NCBI RefSeq assembly: GCF_014384965.1
Contig: NZ_JACRSW010000009.1
Coordinates: 1-64,000 of the forward strand
Source of the DNA: Jutongia hominis
GTDB lineage: Bacteria > Bacillota > Clostridia > Lachnospirales > Lachnospiraceae
DNA length: 64,000 nucleotides
Direction: 5' to 3'
Shown: in pieces, positions 34,803 through 42,314 of the stretch
How the letters are laid out: each line of letters starts with the position of its first letter
Position numbering within the stretch: the first letter of the stretch is position 1
The notes under the pieces: generated by a model
Databases searched by the model: none
What the model saw: the letters and a program-made list of their open reading frames with translations, nothing else
What the model was told of the DNA's origin: nothing
Position numbers and translations under genes: made by a program

Positions 34803-35963
34803 ATGATAAAGATGACAGATTCAAAAGTAGAATTTTTATATTTAAATGAAGAAGATATGTTAAAAGCCGGAGTTTTAGATGCCGGACGCTGTGTGGATAC
34901 TATGGCAGAAGTTGTCAGTCTGCTGAGTAAAGGTGACTGTCTGATGGGAGGGCGCGGCCATAATGATCATGGCATTCAGTTGATCTTTCCAAAGAAATCC
35001 AAAATTGAAAACTTTCCTCTGGATGATTCAAGAGACCGCCGTTTTATGTCAATGCCTGCATATCTGGGTGGTAGATTTCATATGGCAGGTGAGAAATGGT
35101 ATGGATCCAATGGACGTAATGCACAAAAAGGGCTTCCAAGATCTATTTTGATGGTAACGTTAAATGACATTGAAACAGGTCAGCCGCTTGCTTATATGTC
35201 AGCCAATCTGTTAAGTGCCATGCGGACCGGTGCGATGCCGGGATTGACTGCACAATATCTGGCAAAGAAAGACACGAAGGTAGTTTCTCTGTTAGGTCCG
35301 GGTGCTGTCAACAAGACCTGCTTTATGGCATATATGGCAAAGTTTCCTGAGATTGAAACGGTTAAGATCAAAGGCAGTTCGCCAACATCAAAAACCGCTC
35401 ATGTGATGAAAGAATTTATTGAGAAGGAATATCCTTCTGTCAAAAATGTTGTTGTCTGTGCGGATTTGGAAGAAGCAATCAGGGATGCAGATATCATTAG
35501 CGAAGCTGTTTCTGTTCCACATGGGAAATGGCCTAAGATCAAGCCGGAATGGATCAAAGCGGGTTGTGTTGTTATTTCATCCGGCACAATGGATATAACA
35601 GATTTTGACTTTATGCGAGAAAAAATGACAAAAGTAGTTGATAATATTCATATGTATGAAGAATATATTCAGGTATATGAGGAACGTGACAAGGATGGCA
35701 GCCGTAAGCCATCAGGTACCCCCGGAATGTATTTTGTCAACATGATCGATGATGGTCTGATCGACCGCAAAGAAGTCTACCACCTCGGTGACATCGTGCG
35801 CGGCATTGCACCGGCGAGAGTCAGTGATGATCAGATTTTCTTAGTCAGTCTGGGCGGTATGCCAATCCTTGATGTGGGATGGGGATACGAATGCTACAAA
35901 AAGGCACAGGAACTCAACATCGGAACCAAACTCAAAGTCTGGGATACTCCATATCTGATCTGA
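34803..35963 (+). CDS. Ornithine cyclodeaminase / mu-crystallin family protein (tyramine oxidase subunit B-like)
   Basis: A 386-residue NAD(P)-binding protein of the OCD family. Features are the N-terminal LYLNEEDMLKAGVLDAGRCVD, GEKWYGSNGRNAQKGLPRS, the dinucleotide loop VSLLGPGAVNKTCFMAY, and ADIISEAVSVPHGKWPKI. Proteins of this length are often labelled tyramine oxidase subunit B; real activity is unproven. Being downstream of the PotABCD-PII cluster suggests it acts on the imported amine or an amino acid derived from it. Start is uncertain: ATG 34803 is only two bases from AAGGAG, ATG 34812 is eleven. Confidence 0.8.
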   Translation: MIKMTDSKVEFLYLNEEDMLKAGVLDAGRCVDTMAEVVSLLSKGDCLMGGRGHNDHGIQLIFPKKSKIENFPLDDSRDRRFMSMPAYLGGRFHMAGEKWYGSNGRNAQKGLPRSILMVTLNDIETGQPLAYMSANLLSAMRTGAMPGLTAQYLAKKDTKVVSLLGPGAVNKTCFMAYMAKFPEIETVKIKGSSPTSKTAHVMKEFIEKEYPSVKNVVVCADLEEAIRDADIISEAVSVPHGKWPKIKPEWIKAGCVVISSGTMDITDFDFMREKMTKVVDNIHMYEEYIQVYEERDKDGSRKPSGTPGMYFVNMIDDGLIDRKEVYHLGDIVRGIAPARVSDDQIFLVSLGGMPILDVGWGYECYKKAQELNIGTKLKVWDTPYLI

Positions 35964-35965
35964 CC

Positions 35966-36459
35966 ATATCCTTTCGACAGTATATTATTGTGTTTTATAA
36001 GGCGTCATGTTCATTTTGTAAATTTCGTATTTCTATTTTATTATTGCCTTTTGGGTTGACACGCCAGCTTGTTAGGATATCTGATTTTTTAGGCTTTTTT
36101 GCTGATTGGGCGTGGGTCATGACTATAGGGGCGACTCAGCCTGAGTAGCATTGTTGTTTGGGACACGCTCCCGCTTCGCAAAGCCACGTAGCGCACACAT
36201 AGCACTTCAAAAAGCTGATCATCTTTTTGAAGCGCAAGTGGCGACGGCCTTTGAGATTCCCAAACAGCAATGTACATCAGACAGGTCTTGCCCCTATATT
36301 AGATGAGAGCGCCCATAATCATAGCAAAAAAGCCAAAAATCTTAGATATCCTTACAAGGTGAGACAGTGCCCCAAAAGGCAAAATAAATAGAAATACGAA
36401 TATAGAGACCTTGAACATGACGCATCAATAAAAGAAAATACAGAGCTGGCGAAAGGAGA
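35966..36459 (-). repeat. Large palindromic intergenic element, family 1, copy 3
   Basis: Reverse orientation. It begins three bases after a stop codon. Outer arms pair (cctttcgacag near 35970 with ctggcgaaagg near 36447; ggcgtcatgttca near 36001 with tgaacatgacgc near 36412). The core matches the other copies. The apical hairpin 36202-36234 is gcacttcaaaaag / ctttttgaagcgc, different from other copies but palindromic. No gene. Confidence 0.85.
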
Positions 36460-36504
36460 ATGGATAGGGGATCGGATGTGGTGTAAGTGCAGGAAGGAGG
36501 GCGT

Positions 36505-37773
36505 ATGCAGGTAGAGAGAATGTTGACGGTTAAGTATGCGGCTTTGCAAGGGGCGTATTGGTTTTTGGCAGCAGTAGGTCTGGCTTTTGTGACACCTCTT
36601 TTGGAGGGAAAAGGATATTCCGGTTTAGAGATCGGTTGTCTGAATGCCGTGAAGTATTTGTCTGTAATTGTTTTTCAAGTATGGCTGGCTGCTTTTTCGG
36701 ATAAGCATGCTAAGACGATCCCATTGCAAAGGATCATGTTATTATTAGGCGGATTAGGGATTTTTGCGGCAGGACTGTTGTGGTGGATCGGAAGAAATTT
36801 CTGGGTAGCGGTTGTGATCTTTATTTTGTATGGTATGGCAGTCAATTGTCTTTCTGCGATCGTTGACTCTCTTTCAGTGCAATATATGAATCATGGGCGA
36901 TGTATGAATTATACGGTATCAAGAGCGGTCGGTTCTGCGAGTTGGGCAGTTGCCTGTGTGCTGCTTGGTGTTTTTTCGGATTATTTTGGTGTCAATCAGA
37001 TTTTACTGGTACAGATTGCAGCAACCGTTTTTTTTATGGTTATTGTATTATTGATGGATCCGGTTGATTTTTCGTGCGATACAAAGACGGATGGCAATGC
37101 ACAGAATGCAAACAGATCTAACAGAGAAAATGATACGGTGCATAGTTCTCTTTATATTTTGAGAAATTTTCCAAAGTATGTTCTTTTTTTGCTTGGCTGT
37201 ATGTTTGTCTTTATGGGATATAATCTGAATGCAACCTATATGATTGATATTATTCATCATGCCGGTGGAAATCATACGGCATTTGGAATTGGCGAATTTG
37301 TGCTTGCAGCATCAGAAGTTCCGTTTGCATTGGTCTTTGTTTATGTAAGAAGAAAGATATCGGTAGATAAGATGATGGTAGTCTGTGCACTCTTTTGTAC
37401 ATTGCGTGCAGCAGCGACAACCTTTGCACCCGGTGTTGCCCTGATCATTTTGTCACAGGGGTTTGAAATACTCGGACTCAGTATTTTTTATGCGGCAAGT
37501 GTTTATTTTGTAATGGAAAATCTGCCGGATTCCGATGTGATCAAAGGCGTATCTTTTATCAATGTAGCATCTGTCGGCGTCGGTCAGATGATAGGATCGG
37601 TTCTTTGCGGAATCATTAAATCAACATTTGGCTTATGGAATCTGCTTTATATCAGTATTGCGGTATCGTTTGTCGGTGTGCTGATCATGATAGGGATGGT
37701 GAAAGCACCAATCCATAGAAAACAGAATGAAATTTGTATGAATGATTCCTATACGGTTTTACAGGAAAAATAA
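36505..37773 (+). CDS. MFS transporter (nucleoside/PPP-type, MFS_1_like)
   Basis: A 422-residue major facilitator with about twelve hydrophobic segments. The start MLTVKYAALQGAYWFLAAVG and GYSGLEIGCLNAVKYLS match the MFS_1-like subgroup related to LacY and HcaT. A charged loop near residue 200-220 divides the two halves (after LLMDPVDFSC). The substrate is unknown. ATG 36505 has aaggaggg upstream; an earlier in-frame GTG at 36487 is inside the leader. It is monocistronic, between two family 1 elements. Confidence 0.85.
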   Translation: MQVERMLTVKYAALQGAYWFLAAVGLAFVTPLLEGKGYSGLEIGCLNAVKYLSVIVFQVWLAAFSDKHAKTIPLQRIMLLLGGLGIFAAGLLWWIGRNFWVAVVIFILYGMAVNCLSAIVDSLSVQYMNHGRCMNYTVSRAVGSASWAVACVLLGVFSDYFGVNQILLVQIAATVFFMVIVLLMDPVDFSCDTKTDGNAQNANRSNRENDTVHSSLYILRNFPKYVLFLLGCMFVFMGYNLNATYMIDIIHHAGGNHTAFGIGEFVLAASEVPFALVFVYVRRKISVDKMMVVCALFCTLRAAATTFAPGVALIILSQGFEILGLSIFYAASVYFVMENLPDSDVIKGVSFINVASVGVGQMIGSVLCGIIKSTFGLWNLLYISIAVSFVGVLIMIGMVKAPIHRKQNEICMNDSYTVLQEK

Positions 37774-37895
37774 AATGATAAAAAGTGTTGGATATTGTTC
37801 TTGAAGATAAAATAAAAAAAGAATAGGCATAGGAACACCAAATCGTTATAATTGAATCATTGTAACACAATTGAACGAATGAAAGGAGTATTCTT

Positions 37896-37937
37896 ATGCC
37901 TGCTATTGATTATTTCTCGAAACTGCTTCAGTTGTAG
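37896..37937 (+). CDS. Possible 13-residue small protein, MPAIDYFSKLLQL
   Basis: ATG 37896 is preceded by aaaggag at a good distance and by a TATAAT at 37847-37852; the frame ends at TAG 37935-37937. It lies between the MFS gene and the convergent FliD-C-like gene. It may be a tiny peptide gene or the start of a gene that has been lost. Confidence 0.3.
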   Translation: MPAIDYFSKLLQL

Positions 37938-37945
37938 ATGCAATT

Positions 37946-38560
37946 TTAAGCTCTGATATTGATAGAAGTAGGAGAAACAATTTCAGGATCAGCTAACAGA
38001 CTTGTAAAAGCCTGTGTATTATTTTGAATGGAAGAAGCAGAAGAATTCTTCTCCATGGATGTATTCTTTGAGTTGACAAGGGCTTTTGCGGAGCGTTGAA
38101 TACGTGCGGCATAATCCATAACTGATTTTGTGATCGTATTATCACCGGATAAAACTTTACCAACCTTTGCCGGACTGCATGATACTAACTTTGTCTTATC
38201 GACTTCTAATTTACCGGAAGATTTGATGGAAATTCCGATATCTTCTAAATCACTTGAGTTATCCTTGATCACTTTTTTTAATCGTTTCCAATACTTTGAC
38301 ATGGTAGGATCTTTATCAGCATTCTCTGACAGATTATTGTATGTATCTACGAATGCTTTTACGTTATTATAGATCGATACACCATTGTCGCTGTTGTATT
38401 CCATGTCTTTTAATGTCTTTGCAACTTTCTTGATCGCAGCTGAATCAGCAGATGCAAGCTCCGAAGATTTCATATTTACTCTATTATAAGATTTGCGTGC
38501 TAATCTGTTTGAAGAATAATAATTACGCAATAAATAATCATAATTTGTAATCGTACTCAT
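37946..38560 (-). CDS. Small protein resembling the FliD C-terminal domain
   Basis: A 204-residue protein. The pattern AFVDTYNNLSENADKDP, then SSDLEDIGISIKSSGKLEVDKTKL, is like the FliD C-domain (a helix ending in DxYN, then IGI...GxLxxDxxKL). It has a tyrosine-rich N-terminus (NYDYLLRNYYSSNRL), no signal peptide and no membrane segment. Start at 38560, with GAGG eight bases upstream in gaaacgaggttgctt. It is unlinked to other flagellar genes. It is the third flagellar-like orphan in the window. Alternative: a helical protein of unrelated function. Confidence 0.5.
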   Translation of the reverse strand: MSTITNYDYLLRNYYSSNRLARKSYNRVNMKSSELASADSAAIKKVAKTLKDMEYNSDNGVSIYNNVKAFVDTYNNLSENADKDPTMSKYWKRLKKVIKDNSSDLEDIGISIKSSGKLEVDKTKLVSCSPAKVGKVLSGDNTITKSVMDYAARIQRSAKALVNSKNTSMEKNSSASSIQNNTQAFTSLLADPEIVSPTSINIRA

Positions 38561-38772
38561 AAGCAACCTCGTTTCTTATTTTACTGTATTTTCACTGTAT
38601 TAATTATATCTTTCCGTGTATCATGAAGCACACATTTCCTGTCTGTTTGCTGATACATACTCCATTTTCCATTATCCTACTAAAGTTATCGGCAAAAAAT
38701 GATCAAATCTTAACAATCCTCCATTGCCAAATCTTTATTGCATGGTTTATAATTCACCTAATCAGAGTCGAT

Positions 38773-39312
38773 AAAAGCATTTTTCTGCTCCTGAGACATA
38801 TCTGATATTCACAAAGTTTTGTCTTCAAGCATCCTATACAAAATATTCTAATTCCTATTTCTGTTTCTTTTGCATTTTGAAGCACTGTATCGCCACATAA
38901 GAATATCGAAGATTTTTGTGCTTTTTGCTCTGACTATGGGCGCTCTCATCTGATATAGGGGCAGGACCTGTCTGATGTACATTGTTGTTTGGGAATCTCT
39001 AAGCCCGTCGCCACTTGCGTTGCAAAAAGAGTAATACGCTTTTTGCAACGCTATGTGTGCGCTACGTGGCTTTGCGAAGCGGAAGCGTGTCCCAAACAAC
39101 AATGCTACTCAGGCTGAGTCGCCCCTATAGTTATGACCCGCGCCCAATCAGCAAAAAGCATACAAAAATCAGATATTCTAATGTGCCGTCGTGTCTTTTC
39201 AAAATGCAAAAAAGAAACAGAAACAGGAAATCATACTTTTTGGAATAGGATGCTTGAGAAGACAAAACTTTGTGAACAGTCACTTATAGTCAGAAGCAGA
39301 AAAATGCTTTTG
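38773..39312 (+). repeat. Large palindromic intergenic element, family 1, copy 4
   Basis: Outer arms pair (aaaagcatttttctgct near 38774 with agcagaaaaatgctttt near 39295; cacaaagttttgtctt near 38811 with aagacaaaactttgtg near 39258; caagcatcctat with ataggatgcttg). The core and orientation match copy 1. The apical hairpin is 39018-39050. It lies between divergent genes and its right arm ends just before the ribosome site of the response regulator. Confidence 0.85.
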
Positions 39313-39333
39313 AGAGGATAGGAGGGGAAAAGA

Positions 39334-40014
39334 TTGCAATATACGGTAATGATCGTAGAAGATGATGAGGTGATCGCAGAGATGGTCAAGGGCAGCCTGG
39401 AACGATGGAACTATGAAGTGGCGATTGCATCGGATCTAAAAAATGTCGCCAGTCAGGTAGAGAGGCAAAAGCCGGATCTGATCTTATTAGACATCAATCT
39501 ACCATTTTATAATGGATTTTACTGGTGTAAAGAAATCAGGACATTTTCCAAAGTGCCGATCATTTTTTTGTCATCTGCAGATGATAATATGAACATTGTC
39601 ATGGCGATGGATATGGGTGGAGATGATTTTATTGCCAAGCCTTTTGACAGCAGCGTATTGACAGCAAAAGTCAATGCAATGATGCGGCGAAGTTATGCGT
39701 ACAGGGGCAGTGTGGAAATATTACGTGCCGGAGAAGTGAGTCTGAATCTGGCAGATGCAGCATTGCATTATCAGGAACAGCAGCTTGAGCTGACGAAGAA
39801 CGAATTTAAGATTATGAAAATGCTTATGGAGAATGCAGGCAGTCTGGTCAGTCGTGACCGTTTGATCGCAAGGCTGTGGGATGATGGCGATTTTATTGAT
39901 GATAATACGCTGACAGTCAATGTGACACGGATCCGTAAGAAACTAAAAAGCATGGGTGTAGAAGATTTTATCCAGACGAAAAAAGGAATCGGCTATAAAG
40001 TAAAAGAGTGTTAA
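39334..40014 (+). CDS. OmpR-family response regulator (BceR-like)
   Basis: A 226-residue regulator. The receiver has VEDDE, phospho-acceptor Asp53 in LILLDINLPFYNG, and FIAKPFDSSVL; the C-terminal winged helix has LTKNEFKIMKMLMENAGSLVSR and TVNVTRIRKKL. The start is TTG at 39334, seven bases after AGGAGGGG; the first ATG (39349) would cut off the first beta-strand. It belongs with the sensor kinase and ABC transporter that follow, the BceRSAB arrangement for sensing and resisting peptide antibiotics. Confidence 0.92.
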   Translation: MQYTVMIVEDDEVIAEMVKGSLERWNYEVAIASDLKNVASQVERQKPDLILLDINLPFYNGFYWCKEIRTFSKVPIIFLSSADDNMNIVMAMDMGGDDFIAKPFDSSVLTAKVNAMMRRSYAYRGSVEILRAGEVSLNLADAALHYQEQQLELTKNEFKIMKMLMENAGSLVSRDRLIARLWDDGDFIDDNTLTVNVTRIRKKLKSMGVEDFIQTKKGIGYKVKEC

Positions 40015-40034
40015 AAAGCAAAATGAAAGAAGTT

Positions 40035-40300
40035 ATAGATTAAAAAGAATATAAAAAGCGAATTCCCCAAAGTTATGTAGAATAAAAGTATTCAAAGGCT
40101 TAAAGAGAGCATTTCAAAAAAGCCATGCAGAATAAAAGTATTCAAAGGCTTAAAGAGTGAATTCCGGAAAACTATGTAGAATCAAAACTTTCACAGGCTT
40201 AAAGGATGAAATCAAAGAAGCTATGGATTTGAAAGAATATAAAAAGCGAATTCTTCAAAGTCATATGAAATCAAAATTTTCGAAAACTGAAAGAGCAGGA
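40035..40300 (+). repeat. Imperfect 50-bp tandem repeats between regulator and kinase genes
   Basis: aataaaagtattcaaaggct plus taaagag occurs at 40081 and 40131, and in a changed form from 40180 and 40268. Flanks aagcgaattc (40048, 40244) and ctatgtag are also repeated. The period is about 50 bases. It explains the unusual 332-base gap between genes that normally overlap. Confidence 0.7.
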
Positions 40301-40346
40301 ACAAAGAAAGCTTTTCTAAGGATAATAAAAAAGGAGAACGAAAAGA

Positions 40347-41363
40347 ATGAAACAATGTTTTTTAGGATATATGCATGATCATTTGTGGAGAAACCTTACA
40401 TTGGTATTTGGTTTGTGCCTGATGGGACTGATCATGGTATTGTATCAGATTCCGAAGCAGACGATCCTGTATTGTCTGGAATTTGCACTTGCGATCATAT
40501 TTTGTTCTATGCTTGTAGAATACTATAGATATTATAAAAGTTTTTGTGCACGCAGGAATCTGCTACAATCGATACCATATAATACGGATGAGGAACTGCC
40601 ACGGTCGATCAATTATATGGAAGAAGAGTATCGCGAGATCATACGTCAGCTTTTTAAGGAAAAGAAAGAAGATCTGGATCGGAAAGAAGCCTCATATCAG
40701 GAGCTGAAAGATTATATTATGATGTGGGCACATCAGATCAAAACACCGATCACAGGACTAAAACTTTTGCTTGATCAGGAAGAGAAGCGGGTTGAGCATG
40801 AAGAAGATGTAAAGAAACTTCGTCAAATGAAAGAAGAACTTTTTTCGATTGAAGATTATGTCGGAATGAATCTTGAATATATCCGGCTTGACAGTCTGAA
40901 TGCCGATCTGTCGGTAGAAGAGTGTCACCTGGAGACTTTAGTGAAAAAAGAAGTTATGCACTTTTCACAGATGTTTATTGCACGACAATTGTCAATTCAG
41001 ATGGAAAATCTGGATCATATTGTGATTTCAGATTCCAAATGGCTTGCCTTTGTGTTAGATCAGATCTTATCGAATGCATTAAAATATACCAAAAAAGGCG
41101 GCATTTGCATTTCGGCAAAGGAGCAGGATAAAAATGTGTACCTTATGATACAGGATACCGGAATCGGTATTGCAAAAGAAGATCTGCCGCGTATTTTTGA
41201 AAAAGCATTTACCGGTTTTAATGGTCATGTGGATCACAAAGCGACCGGAATCGGTTTATATCTGTCAAAGCAGATCCTTGACCGGTTAGGACATAGGATC
41301 AAAATTACATCACAGGTTGGAAAAGGAACCTGTGTTACATTGTGCTTCCTTACAAAAATGTAA
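40347..41363 (+). CDS. Intramembrane-sensing histidine kinase (BceS-like)
   Basis: A 338-residue kinase. Two membrane segments (about 15-32 and 38-57) with almost no extracellular loop, typical of BceS, which senses through its transporter partner. His129 in MMWAHQIKTPI is the phospho-acceptor. The ATPase has LDQILSNALKYTKKGG (N box), IQDTGIGIAKEDLPRIFEKAF (G1/F) and GHVDHKATGIGLYLSKQI (G2). The ATG has aaaggag upstream. A terminator-like hairpin follows. Confidence 0.92.
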   Translation: MKQCFLGYMHDHLWRNLTLVFGLCLMGLIMVLYQIPKQTILYCLEFALAIIFCSMLVEYYRYYKSFCARRNLLQSIPYNTDEELPRSINYMEEEYREIIRQLFKEKKEDLDRKEASYQELKDYIMMWAHQIKTPITGLKLLLDQEEKRVEHEEDVKKLRQMKEELFSIEDYVGMNLEYIRLDSLNADLSVEECHLETLVKKEVMHFSQMFIARQLSIQMENLDHIVISDSKWLAFVLDQILSNALKYTKKGGICISAKEQDKNVYLMIQDTGIGIAKEDLPRIFEKAFTGFNGHVDHKATGIGLYLSKQILDRLGHRIKITSQVGKGTCVTLCFLTKM

Positions 41364-41371
41364 GAAATCAA

Positions 41372-41416
41372 AAAGAAATGTAAGCCGGAACAAAGGCAAA
41401 GCATTTCTTTTTTTGT
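41372..41416 (+). terminator. Terminator-like hairpin after the kinase gene
   Basis: aaagaaatg (41372-41380) pairs with catttcttt (41402-41410) and a T-run. The left arm overlaps a direct repeat, aaatgtaag at 41355-41363 and 41377-41385 (22-base period), which could be a BceR-type site for the transporter promoter; a TATGAT lies at 41417-41422. Confidence 0.5.
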
Positions 41417-41484
41417 TATGATACATACAGCTTGAACGATAAGAATTTTTAATATGACCGGAATATCAAAGGAAGGTTGTTAAA

Positions 41485-41559
41485 ATGCCTCAAACAGTCC
41501 TTTGTGATTCCGTTATCGGGAAAAATAGAAAGAAAAGAGGACAATTATGGCTTTTTTAG
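41485..41559 (+). CDS. Possible 24-residue leader peptide overlapping the ABC ATPase start
   Basis: ATG 41485 follows aaggaaggttgttaaa at a good distance. The frame reads MPQTVLCDSVIGKNRKKRGQ plus LWLF and stops at 41559, overlapping the ATPase start (41547) by 13 bases. Such an arrangement is typical of translational coupling. It may also be chance. Confidence 0.35.
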   Translation: MPQTVLCDSVIGKNRKKRGQLWLF

Positions 41560-42314
41560 AAGTAAAAAATGTAAAGAAAGTATATACAACAAGATTTGGC
41601 ACTAATAAAGTGGAAGCACTAAAGAATGTGAATTTTACAGCAGAAAAGGGGGAATACCTTGCAATTATGGGTGAGAGCGGAAGCGGTAAGACAACGCTTC
41701 TGAATGTTCTTGCATCGATTGATAAAGCGAGCAGCGGAAAGATCATCCTGAATGGAAAAGAGATGGATACGATCAAAGATAAAGAACTTGCACAATTCCG
41801 CAGGGAACATCTTGGATTCGTCTTTCAGGATTTTAATCTGTTAGACAGCTTTACACTTGGTGAAAATATCTGTCTGCCACTTGTGCTTGCAGGGAAAAAG
41901 TATCCGCAGATCGAACCACAGCTTCAGGAAGTGGCACGCAAAGTCAATATCACAGAGCTGTTAGGAAAGTATCCGTATGAAGTGTCAGGGGGACAAAAGC
42001 AGCGTGCGGCAGTATGCAGGGCAATCATTACCAGGCCGGAGCTGATCCTTGCCGACGAGCCGACAGGAGCCTTGGACTCAAGATCTTCAAATGAGCTTTT
42101 GGATGCATTTGAAAACATTCATCAAAGTGGGCAGACGATCGTGATGGTCACACATTCTACAGCGGCAGCAGCAAGAGCGGGCAGGGTTCTTTTCATCAAA
42201 GATGGTGAGATCTATCATCAGATTTATCGCGGAGATATGACAAATGACATGATGTATAAAAAGATTTCCGATACATTGACACTTTTGCTTGAACAGAATG
42301 GGAGGGAGATCTAA
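41547..42314 (+). CDS. ABC transporter ATP-binding protein (BceA-like)
   Basis: A 255-residue ATPase of the MacB/BceA type: Walker A MGESGSGKTTLLNVLASID (42-49), Q-loop VFQDFNLLD, signature VSGGQKQRAAVCRAI, Walker B LILADEPTGALDS and switch His VMVTHS. It is followed directly by the permease gene (ATG one base after the stop). With the two-component system upstream it forms a peptide-antibiotic sensing and detoxification module. The drug cannot be told. Confidence 0.93.
   Translation: MAFLEVKNVKKVYTTRFGTNKVEALKNVNFTAEKGEYLAIMGESGSGKTTLLNVLASIDKASSGKIILNGKEMDTIKDKELAQFRREHLGFVFQDFNLLDSFTLGENICLPLVLAGKKYPQIEPQLQEVARKVNITELLGKYPYEVSGGQKQRAAVCRAIITRPELILADEPTGALDSRSSNELLDAFENIHQSGQTIVMVTHSTAAAARAGRVLFIKDGEIYHQIYRGDMTNDMMYKKISDTLTLLLEQNGREI

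Noticed and set aside
40157..40378. 73-codon frame upstream of the BceS-like gene
   Set aside because: It starts within the 50-bp repeats at a GTG without ribosome site and overlaps the kinase start.
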